Origin: an uncultured bacterium
Lineage (GTDB): Bacteria > Chloroflexota > Anaerolineae > J036 > Brachytrichaceae
Reading direction: 5' to 3'
NCBI GenBank assembly: GCA_903873965.1
Contig: CAIQQO010000484.1
Coordinates: 1-38,001, forward strand
DNA: 38,001 bases
A model generated the notes under the pieces. That model did not search any database and was not told the origin of the DNA. It saw only the letters and a list, made by a program, of their open reading frames with translations. Positions 15,890 through 23,174 of this stretch are shown here, one piece after another. Positions within the stretch are counted from its first letter, which is position 1. Every line of letters begins with the position of its first letter. The position numbers were made by a program, and so were the translations under genes.

Positions 15890-16081
15890 CTACTTCACTG
15901 TGGTGTCAGTAGTGGAGCAAAGTGAACATGGCATCACCTGAGCGGAGAATACGCCACCTGAACCACCGCCGCTACCGCCGCCGCCGGCAACGACAGAGGT
16001 GGGTGTGGATAGAATCATGCTCAATCCAAGCATTGCTGCAGAAATGACTATCGATAACCATTTGATGGCTTTGTTTTTCAT
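15890..16081 (-). CDS. Small secreted Gly-rich peptide with a C-x2-C motif
   Basis: A 63-residue gene product. MKNKAIKW starts a clear signal peptide with a hydrophobic core (IVISAAMLGLSMIL) and a likely signal peptidase site after STPTSVVA. The mature peptide would be only about 31 residues: a flexible GGGGSGGGSGG run, then VFSAQVMPCSLCSTTDTTVK with Cys-Ser-Leu-Cys. The ATG at 16081 has GGAG six to eight bases upstream; an ATG 14 codons earlier has no good site. No lipobox is present. It lies between the giant BTAD regulator and the NHLP-like gene on the same strand. Role unknown: a peptide signal, a metal-binding or disulphide-bearing peptide, or a toxin are all possible. Too short to assign by family. 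Confidence 0.65.
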   Translation of the reverse strand: MKNKAIKWLSIVISAAMLGLSMILSTPTSVVAGGGGSGGGSGGVFSAQVMPCSLCSTTDTTVK

Positions 16082-16106
16082 ACTATCTCCGCTTTTATAA
16101 GCCGTA

Positions 16107-16136
16107 GTCAGTTCACTGACCATAGGGGCTCAGCCC
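16107..16136. promoter_or_regulatory. Two adjacent inverted repeats in the leader of the secreted-peptide gene
   Basis: GTCAGT-TC-ACTGAC (16107-16120) and GGGC-TCA-GCCC (16126-16136) lie 26 to 55 bases upstream of the peptide's start codon. Either could fold in the mRNA leader or act as a dyad operator for one of the two regulators that flank the peptide. No clear -35/-10 pair was found; TATAAG on the minus strand around 16154-16159 is the best -10 candidate. Confidence 0.35.
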
Positions 16137-16279
16137 GCTGACAGTTGGCACCTTATATCACTGTTCATAGAAGTGTATAGGTCGTCTATGTAGGAAGGTA
16201 TGTATGCGGATGCGCGCAAATTTGGCATCATGTGCTGCTATGTTGATGTGAATCGGCTGAAATATGAGATTGCGCTGGA

Positions 16280-19200
16280 TTAGGGGCTGTTTTTGATCGT
16301 GAGGATCAGCCGCTCCGTCTCAGCATCAGGCATAATGCCCAACTCGTCATATAAACCAGCTTTTAATCTTGCGTAGGTTTGCAATGCCGCGCGCCGGTTG
16401 CCGTTCTGCCACTGGCACTTGATCAACATTTGCGCCACGGCCTCATTAAGCGGGTCGTGCCGGGTTGCCGTTTCGAGCAGAGAAAGGACGGCATCGGGTT
16501 TGGCTAATTCCAGCGCCAGCCTGGCTGCCTGCACGCAACACGCAGCGTACTTTTGTGCCAGCGTGCTGCGCAACTGGACGGCCCATACCGTATCCGTCTC
16601 AGTCAGAAAGTCGTCTGTGTAAAGTGCGGCAGCATTGATCAGGTGATCGAGCGCGACCTGCGGCGATGCCTGTTGCGCCTCGGCAATCAGGTGCTCGAAG
16701 CTGTTGACATCGTATAGAAAGTCTAGATCGGGATTGACCGAATAGGCGCCATTCACGTAAACCATGGCCGGCTTTCCCAGCGCTGTTTTGATGGCAAATT
16801 TGGCGTTATGAAAGCTACTCTGCATCGTGGCGGTCGAGGATTCGGGCCAGAAAATCAAACCGATTTCTGCGCGCGTTGCCTTTTGCATTGTGAGGATGTA
16901 GAAGAACAAATCGCGAGGGATACTCCATCCCCATTGTGATGTGGTTACGGGCTGATCGTTGCGCCATACGCGCCCTGCGCCAAATCCAAAGACACGCAGG
17001 TCATGTTGCACCACGATTCGGAGCGCTGATGAGGCGACGCGCGGGGAGTCGCCTCTGCGGTCGTCCGCTAGGATCGCCGGCATCGGGAGTGAACGGGCCG
17101 CAGTCGATAGCTGACTGGCGGTATCGGCCAGGCTACTCCGGCGCGCCTGAAGCGCGGTTTCAATGTCAGGGGATGAAGAAATCGCCTGCCAGGTATCCCA
17201 TGCATCTTGACCTTCAGCCTGTATAAAATAGGACTGCTGTCGCATAGCGTGCACCCGATGGACTTCAGCCACAAAGTGCCTCAGGCGCTCAATATCTGGT
17301 GTGGGATCGTTCCACAGCAGCATGACTTTCCATAGGTATACAGCACCGACAGCGTTGTCGCATACGGTTGTTCCCGTGGTGGTATTGTGGATCTGCCCCA
17401 GCACTGATTCTGCGCTATCCAGCACGCGCGCGGCGGATCCCGTCTCGCCCAGCGTGGCCAGAATTGCCCCCAGCCGCGCATAAGCCTGCAACCGCAAGCG
17501 CGGCGATTGGTTGTTTTCAGCGATGGCTACGGCTTCGCGCGCCAGGCTGGCGGCTTGTTGCAGATGGTTGGCGCGTTTCTCCAAGGCGTATTCGCTCTGT
17601 GCCATGCGATGCATGACGTGCGCATACTGGATCAGCGCTCGAAACAGGATGACGCCACGCTCGTTGACGGCTGGCGCAGAGTCCCGCACTGACGCAGTAA
17701 TCTGTCGCGCCAGCGCCAGCGCGGCAGTGGTGGCTTCGAGTGTGCTTTCGAACTGTCCTCGTTGCATGAATATCTGCGCCAGTGTGGTCATGCCGTAAAC
17801 GCGCAGTGCCTGATTGCCCACTCCCTCGGCCAGTTCCAGTCCATGCCTGGAAATCTCCAGCAAGTCTTCTTTTGATTCACTATAGATGAGCTGCTCCGCC
17901 AGGTCGATAGTGGCTTCGGCGCGCAAGCTGTTATCCTGCAACTGTTCCGCCAGCCCAACAGCTTCTGCTGCGGCGCGCAAGGCTCCTGAAGCATCGCCCA
18001 GACAGTCCAGGATGAGCGAGTGGGTCAATTTGCAGCGCGCCAGTACTTCGCTGAGTGCGCTCAGGCCATTACCGGCTTGTTCCCAGTCATACGCTAGTTG
18101 CTCGGCATTGGAGATAGACGCCAGTGCCTGGTTCAATTGACCAAGTTCGTTTAGACACATGGCCGCGATGCGCAAGGCCTCGATGCGTACCCACAATAGC
18201 GGCTTGTAGATCGAATGGGTGATCTCAAGGGTGCCGGCCAATGCTTCCTCGAATTCGCCGGCACGCCACAAGAGCAGGCTGCGCCGAATATTCAAGCTCT
18301 GGCGGCGCACCATATCGCCTGTGTGCAGGTACAACTCGTCCAGCCGGTTGAGGGCTTCCATGGCATGGACATCTTCGCCCAGGTTCAGGTGTGCCCAGAT
18401 CTTGAACTGCCACAGGACATGCCGGTCGGCCCACACGCCGGGCGCGCTGGCATCCAGCCGGTTGAGCCAATCCAGAATCGTGTGATAGAGCCCGCGTTGT
18501 AACATCGGCTGTGCGTGCAGCTCGATCAACCGTATGACATCGTGGCACCAATTTCCAGTCAGATAGTGGCGCACAGCCAATTCGGTCTCGTTGTTATTCT
18601 CATAAGCAACGCCAACATCGTGCTGCAACTGCGCAAAACGTAGCGGCTCATCCTCGCGCAGGCGCAGGCGCAGGAATTCCCGGAATAGCGGGTGATAGCG
18701 ATATGAAGTCGGCGTATCGGGTGAACCGATCTGTTGAATAAACAGGTTACGCCGTTCGATTTCTGCGATGTGCGCTGCGGCGTCTGTCCAGCCCAGCTCT
18801 TTGATGCAAAACGGGATGGAAATATCGTTCAAGATGCTGGATTTGCACAGAAACCCGCGCAGTGTTTCCGGCAGCGCCTGCCACACCTGCACCAGCAGGT
18901 AGTTGGCAAGCAGGTCAATGGCGCGCGGCGCACCCAGGCCAACCTGCGCTTTGTGCAAGCGATCGATGTGGTTGGTCATCAGCAGTCCAACCAGCCAGCC
19001 CTCTGTCGCTGCTAAGGCCTTGTTGGCTTCGGCGTCAGTCACCTCTTCCGGCTTGATGCCGTTTAGCGCAGCAAGCATCTGGCGCGTTTCGTCCATATCC
19101 AGCCGCAGGATAGTCTGCCCAAGCGCGGTGACCTGTTGTTGCGCGATCAGCACGCCTAACTGCAAGGGCGGCAGGGTGCGGCTGGCAATGATCAGGTGGG

Positions 19201-19687
19201 CTTCTTCGGGTAATTCGGCCAGTAGCTGGTCGACGAACTGAATCACTGGCATGCAGGCTTCGACCAGGTGGAAGTCATCGAGCACGATGCAGAGCGGTTG
19301 CGACATGCACGCCGCAAGTTCGCGCACGAGCGTGCGCGCCAGCAAGCCCATATTCTGCTCGATGATCGATGCCGAGGTAAGCAACTGCATCGTTTGCGCG
19401 CCAAAGCCCGGGCAGGATTGCTGGAGTGCGCTCACCAGCGCTTCGCCGAATACGCGCAGGTCGGCATCATTTTCGTCCAGCGTGAGCCAACTGAAGCTGA
19501 AACCTTCAGTGCGAGCGAACTGGGCAAGCAGACTCGTCTTGCCGTAGCCTGCCGCAGCTACGACAACGATGAGTCGGTAGTCCAGCGCGGCAAAGAGCGA
19601 CTCCAGCACGCGCTGTCTTCGAACCCAGTTCTTACGTGGTAAAGGTAGTTGGATATGTGACAAAGGACTAAAGCTGAGTACTCTCAA
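16280..19687 (-). CDS. Giant MalT-like STAND ATPase regulator with TPR array and C-terminal winged-helix/BTAD domain
   Basis: An 1135-residue regulator of the STAND class. Walker A AAAGYGKTS (about residues 44-52) and Walker B CIVLDDFHLV (about 133-142) belong to a MalT-type NTPase module; IIASRTLPPLQLG is its sensor region. Residues about 370-850 are tandem helical TPR-like repeats that normally bind an inducer or partner. The C-terminus carries a winged helix (about 892-975, with IPRDLFFYILTMQKATRAEI) and a bacterial transcriptional activator domain (about 985-1135, ending in YDELGIMPDAET) as in SARP-type activators, instead of the usual LuxR HTH. The start is TTG at 19687, with an extended -10-like TGCTACTAT about 20 bases upstream. 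It is upstream of and co-oriented with the secreted-peptide cluster and is its likely activator. Confidence 0.88.
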   Translation of the reverse strand: MRVLSFSPLSHIQLPLPRKNWVRRQRVLESLFAALDYRLIVVVAAAGYGKTSLLAQFARTEGFSFSWLTLDENDADLRVFGEALVSALQQSCPGFGAQTMQLLTSASIIEQNMGLLARTLVRELAACMSQPLCIVLDDFHLVEACMPVIQFVDQLLAELPEEAHLIIASRTLPPLQLGVLIAQQQVTALGQTILRLDMDETRQMLAALNGIKPEEVTDAEANKALAATEGWLVGLLMTNHIDRLHKAQVGLGAPRAIDLLANYLLVQVWQALPETLRGFLCKSSILNDISIPFCIKELGWTDAAAHIAEIERRNLFIQQIGSPDTPTSYRYHPLFREFLRLRLREDEPLRFAQLQHDVGVAYENNNETELAVRHYLTGNWCHDVIRLIELHAQPMLQRGLYHTILDWLNRLDASAPGVWADRHVLWQFKIWAHLNLGEDVHAMEALNRLDELYLHTGDMVRRQSLNIRRSLLLWRAGEFEEALAGTLEITHSIYKPLLWVRIEALRIAAMCLNELGQLNQALASISNAEQLAYDWEQAGNGLSALSEVLARCKLTHSLILDCLGDASGALRAAAEAVGLAEQLQDNSLRAEATIDLAEQLIYSESKEDLLEISRHGLELAEGVGNQALRVYGMTTLAQIFMQRGQFESTLEATTAALALARQITASVRDSAPAVNERGVILFRALIQYAHVMHRMAQSEYALEKRANHLQQAASLAREAVAIAENNQSPRLRLQAYARLGAILATLGETGSAARVLDSAESVLGQIHNTTTGTTVCDNAVGAVYLWKVMLLWNDPTPDIERLRHFVAEVHRVHAMRQQSYFIQAEGQDAWDTWQAISSSPDIETALQARRSSLADTASQLSTAARSLPMPAILADDRRGDSPRVASSALRIVVQHDLRVFGFGAGRVWRNDQPVTTSQWGWSIPRDLFFYILTMQKATRAEIGLIFWPESSTATMQSSFHNAKFAIKTALGKPAMVYVNGAYSVNPDLDFLYDVNSFEHLIAEAQQASPQVALDHLINAAALYTDDFLTETDTVWAVQLRSTLAQKYAACCVQAARLALELAKPDAVLSLLETATRHDPLNEAVAQMLIKCQWQNGNRRAALQTYARLKAGLYDELGIMPDAETERLILTIKNSP

Positions 19688-19792
19688 CTAATACGCCATA
19701 TAGTAGCAGTAACACCACAATTACAGAAATGGCGCGAAAAATCAAGCTGAATCTTTTCCGGATAAAATTCATCCAATTGATATCAACCAAGG

Positions 19793-19807
19793 TTGTACGA
19801 GGTACAA
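19793..19807 (+). promoter_or_regulatory. Inverted repeat over the trxB ribosome-binding site
   Basis: TTGTAC-GAG-GTACAA is a perfect 6-bp stem with a 3-base loop that contains most of the GAGG ribosome site, ending three bases before the ATG at 19810. It could hide the site in the mRNA or act as an operator. It also supports the ATG at 19810 as the true start. Confidence 0.4.
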
Positions 19808-19809
19808 GA

Positions 19810-20727
19810 ATGTCTGAAAAACTGGCCATCATTGGCTCCGGGCCTGCCGGATTAACAGCAGCGATTTATGCGGCGCGAGCGTTTCTCGAACCGCTGGTTT
19901 TTGTCGGACCTGAGTTTGGCGGTCAAATTGCGATCACGACCGAGGTGGAGAACTACCCCGGCTTTCCGAATGGATTACAGGGGCCGGAACTCACGACCGC
20001 CATGCGCGAACAGGCTGAGAAGTTCGGCGCGCGCCTTGTCGAGGAGACCATCGACAGCGTGGATTTTAGCCAAAGGCCATTCAAACTCACATCGTCCAGC
20101 GGGACGTATGAGGTAGACGCGGTCATCATCGCTACGGGCGCATCGCCGCGTCGGCTGGGCGTGCCGGGCGAGGATCACTTCATCGGGCGCGGCGTGTCGT
20201 ACTGCGCCACGTGTGACGGTTTCTTCTTCCGCAACAAGGAAATTATCGTGGTGGGCGGCGGCGACAGTGCGTTCCAGGAAAGCTTGTTCCTGACCAAATT
20301 CGGCTCACGCGTGCGCATTGTGCATCGCCGCGACGAGTTCCGCGCCGGCGCTATGTTGCAACAGCGCGCCAAAGACAATCCGAAGATTGAGCTTGTCACC
20401 AACAGCGTGATCGAGCGGATTGGCGGCAACGGCAAGGTGGCTGACGTGGTGCTGAAGAACGTCAAGACGGGTGAAACAGTCACCAGCCCGGTCGAAGGCG
20501 TGTTCGTGTTTGTCGGCCACATCCCCAACACCCAACTATTCCAGGGGCAACTGGCGATGGATCATGAGGGTTACCTGACTGTGGATCCGCACCTGCATAC
20601 CAGCGTGCCAGGCGTGTTTGCTGCCGGCGAGGCGCACGATAACTGGTTCAAACAGGCTATCACGTCGGCAGCGTATGGATGCATGGCGGCGATGGAAGCG
20701 GAGAAGTTCCTGGCGGGGAATAGCTGA
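19810..20727 (+). CDS. trxB: Thioredoxin reductase
   Basis: A 305-residue FAD enzyme that reduces thioredoxin (or a related disulphide protein) with NADPH in the cytosol. The FAD-binding start is AIIGSGPAGLTAAIYAARA; the redox-active pair is SYCATCDGFF (Cys132, Cys135); the NADPH-binding loop is VVGGGDSAFQESLFL followed by VRIVHRRDEFRA, whose HRR favours NADPH; and the closing FAD motif is GVFAAGEAHD, with Glu-Ala where most have Asp-Val/Cys. The length is typical. The start is the ATG at 19810, with GAGG inside a small inverted repeat; an in-frame start 27 codons upstream lacks family similarity. It is divergent from the giant regulator, and no thioredoxin gene is adjacent. Confidence 0.95.
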   Translation: MSEKLAIIGSGPAGLTAAIYAARAFLEPLVFVGPEFGGQIAITTEVENYPGFPNGLQGPELTTAMREQAEKFGARLVEETIDSVDFSQRPFKLTSSSGTYEVDAVIIATGASPRRLGVPGEDHFIGRGVSYCATCDGFFFRNKEIIVVGGGDSAFQESLFLTKFGSRVRIVHRRDEFRAGAMLQQRAKDNPKIELVTNSVIERIGGNGKVADVVLKNVKTGETVTSPVEGVFVFVGHIPNTQLFQGQLAMDHEGYLTVDPHLHTSVPGVFAAGEAHDNWFKQAITSAAYGCMAAMEAEKFLAGNS

Positions 20728-20734
20728 TCGCTAT

Positions 20735-20835
20735 GTGTCGCTGACACAAGTCGCGTTATGACGCTCATCCTCGGCCATGGTTATGACCGTTGTCATTATG
20801 TGCCGAGGATGGATGTCATGCTGAGTACGCTCAGC
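20735..20835. terminator. Bidirectional terminator region with nested hairpins between convergent genes
   Basis: Three structures fill the gap between trxB and the GH42 gene. GTGTC-GCT-GACAC is at 20735-20747. A large nested stem runs from 20758 to 20819: ATGAC, 3 bases, CATCCTCGGC on the left, with the exact complement in mirror order on the right, and an inner ATGAC-CGTT-GTCAT stem at 20783-20796. GCTGAG-TACG-CTCAGC is at 20820-20835. No long T-tract follows, so termination may rely on the structures themselves, or they may protect both 3' ends. Confidence 0.6.
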
Positions 20836-20837
20836 CG

Positions 20838-23108
20838 CTAAGTTCCCTCAACCGCCGGCTGGCATTGGAATATCTCCACAAATCCCGCCGGTAACCGGAT
20901 CGCGCTCTCATTGCCCAGGTGGAGTGTCATGCCGGTGAACAGCCCGATCCAATCTCCTGTCATGTGCAGCCGAACCGCCTGCTCCTGGTCTGCCTTATTG
21001 ATCAGCACTGCGAAGCGCGGCTGGTCGTGCTCGTACAGGATATCGAGATGGACTGTTCCTGCGGCTTCTGCGCCGTTAGCGCAGTACTCTGCGCCGGTTT
21101 CCAGCAGACCTGTTGGTTGAACCCCGGCGGCACTCGCTGCCATACGCATGAGAGCTAACAGGCCCTCCGGGTGGTGGGCTGCTGCCGCGTCGCCCAGGTT
21201 GGCGCCGCAGTAGAACACATGCCCTGTACCGACGGTTTTGTGCGCCAGGCAGGGGGCATCGTTCGCAAAGCGGCCAAGCGGCGTCAATCCCTCGCCAGAC
21301 AGTGTGGCGTAGCGGTGTGCACCCCAGATGAGCGTGCGGTCGGCCATTTGGATTGGGAAGAGTTCACCGCCGGTGGCGCCGAACTCCTTGAGCGCCTTGC
21401 GCACGTCATCAGGCGCAGCGTACTGCGCTTCCGGCGCAGCGTACTGCGTACTTGCTTCAGGCCTGTCGATTTCGCTCGTTTCAGCGTAACGTAAATGGCG
21501 CGGTGAGGTCGTGTCGACTTCGTGGATGTCCCAGCGTTCGGCGAGTCCGCCGCCGGGCACACTTTGGCTGTGTCGCCCTGTCGTGCCGTTGTACCCGGCC
21601 AGATGCGCTTCGCACAGCAGCGTGCCACCGGCCTGCACCCAGCAATCGAGCGCATCGATCTCCTCCTGGGTCAAGTAGTATGGATTGGGCATGATGAGCA
21701 GTTTCAAACCGCCCAATGCCTGCGCTGTCAGTATCTGATCGTTTATCAGAACGAACGGCAGGTTGTCCCAGTACAGCGCCTGGATGTATGCCTCCAGCGC
21801 GGCGTTGAAATTGTTGACCTGCCCCTGCGCGCAGAAGGCGAAGATTTCGTTTTTGCGACTGCGCCACAGGCCAATCTCCGCCGACTGGGGTTGCGCGCGC
21901 CGCAGGTCGGCCGCAATGGGCTTGATCGTCTCCCAGAACTCGCGCACGGCGGCAGTCACGGGGCGCGGGCTGCCGTCGGTTTTAACCAGCCCCCATGCGG
22001 GTGATTCAAATCCAAGCACTTCGGATCGGTATTGCCAGAACAGCACGCCCTTGATGCCCATGCCGAATTGGGGTAACAGATCGCGTTTGAGTTGTTCGAG
22101 GTGTATAGCAGGCTGATGCATGTCGGTGCAGCCGTGGTTGATGTGGCTCTCGACGTTGTAGCACACCTTGCCGCGCCCAGCCGAAATGATGTGCATGCAG
22201 GTGGCCGGACCGCCAGTCATCGTGGCTGCGAAAACTTCGCAATGCTCGGCCATCGCAAAGTCATCGGCGCACGTCACCGCGCTGAAGTACGAATTGGGAA
22301 CGACGTGCAGATAGCGCCCATGCTGCGGGTCCAGGCGCTCGACTGTTCGCAGCCGCCACTTGGCTTCGCTCGCCATGGTGTCGAGGTGAAACTCGCGCCA
22401 GTCGATAAAGTCCGTAATGGTCCCGGTGCCGCGCGGCAGTTCGACTTGCTCCCACGATTCGTAGCAGCGCCCCCATACCGCGTTCAGTTTATTGATTCGG
22501 CCGTATTTGCGGCGTACCCAGGCGCGGAAGCCGCGCGCGCAATGCGGACAGTAACATACGATGGTGTTCATATCCGGCGTGCGTTGGGGGAAACACAACT
22601 CCGGCTCGTTCCACACATCCCACATCTGCAGCGCCGGATGATCCCTGAAGTGTGCGACGGCGACGGCAACGAACCGCTGCCGATCGGCCAGCGCGCCGGG
22701 GTGGTTGTAGCATGGCCCTGGGTGCCCGCCGATCTGCCGGTGCGATACAGCATACGGCTCGATGCTGTGCCCGTGAATATCGATCTGTTTCGCATCGGGA
22801 TAGGCGTCGAACAACCAGACCGGCGCGACGTCGAGGATGAAGTTCAACGTGACCTTTAAGCCGTGTTGCGCAGCCAGTTCCATCACCTGGTCGAGATCGT
22901 TGAAGTAGAAGCGCCCGGGCGCCCGATGCGACCAGCGCCACTGCACGAAGAACTTGACTGCGTTGAACCCCAGTTCCTGCATGGCGCGAAAGTCCTGCTC
23001 CCAGCACGCGGGGTCGGGTGTGGGCGCGCGATAGTATTGCGTGCCGAAGAGGAAGGGGAAGCGCTCCTCGAAAGCGAGCGCAAGCTGCGCCGCGGTAGGT
23101 TTCTTCAT
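20838..23108 (-). CDS. Glycoside hydrolase family 42 beta-galactosidase
   Basis: A 756-residue cytoplasmic enzyme that would cleave beta-galactosides. The N-terminal TIM barrel opens with FGTQYYRAPTPDPACWEQDF and VQWRWSHRAPG, where GH42 enzymes have YYPEQ..W..D and WSxxEP. The acid/base is Glu168 in MWDVWNEPE; the likely nucleophile is Glu320 in CYNVESH. A zinc-type cluster is suggested by CYCPHCARGF. A trimerisation/glutamine-amidotransferase-like domain follows (about 400-640, LLIMPNPYYLTQEEIDAL), and a small C-terminal beta domain ends the protein. The start is ATG 23108 with AAAGGAG nine bases upstream. A 21-base duplication around 21412-21449 yields a repeated QYAAPxx segment. Operon with the DUF6259-type gene 66 bases upstream; the pair fits galactoside use by the importer at the window's left end. 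Confidence 0.9.
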   Translation of the reverse strand: MKKPTAAQLALAFEERFPFLFGTQYYRAPTPDPACWEQDFRAMQELGFNAVKFFVQWRWSHRAPGRFYFNDLDQVMELAAQHGLKVTLNFILDVAPVWLFDAYPDAKQIDIHGHSIEPYAVSHRQIGGHPGPCYNHPGALADRQRFVAVAVAHFRDHPALQMWDVWNEPELCFPQRTPDMNTIVCYCPHCARGFRAWVRRKYGRINKLNAVWGRCYESWEQVELPRGTGTITDFIDWREFHLDTMASEAKWRLRTVERLDPQHGRYLHVVPNSYFSAVTCADDFAMAEHCEVFAATMTGGPATCMHIISAGRGKVCYNVESHINHGCTDMHQPAIHLEQLKRDLLPQFGMGIKGVLFWQYRSEVLGFESPAWGLVKTDGSPRPVTAAVREFWETIKPIAADLRRAQPQSAEIGLWRSRKNEIFAFCAQGQVNNFNAALEAYIQALYWDNLPFVLINDQILTAQALGGLKLLIMPNPYYLTQEEIDALDCWVQAGGTLLCEAHLAGYNGTTGRHSQSVPGGGLAERWDIHEVDTTSPRHLRYAETSEIDRPEASTQYAAPEAQYAAPDDVRKALKEFGATGGELFPIQMADRTLIWGAHRYATLSGEGLTPLGRFANDAPCLAHKTVGTGHVFYCGANLGDAAAAHHPEGLLALMRMAASAAGVQPTGLLETGAEYCANGAEAAGTVHLDILYEHDQPRFAVLINKADQEQAVRLHMTGDWIGLFTGMTLHLGNESAIRLPAGFVEIFQCQPAVEGT
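21412..21449. repeat. Short tandem duplication inside the GH42 gene
   Basis: Two copies of GGCGCAGCGTACTGCG occur 21 bases apart, preserving the frame and giving the repeated peptide QYAAPEA/QYAAPDD. The insert lies in a linker-like part of the protein and is probably a recent slippage product with little effect. Confidence 0.6.
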
Positions 23109-23174
23109 GCTAAGAACTCCTTTTATCTGACCTTTGTCGCCGCCGGTATTCATGCCGCCGGGTTCCTTACGGAT

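Noticed and set aside
22092-22859. Plus-strand open frame opposite the GH42 gene
   Set aside because: It is antisense to the catalytic barrel that carries WNEPE; no start signal and no sensible protein.
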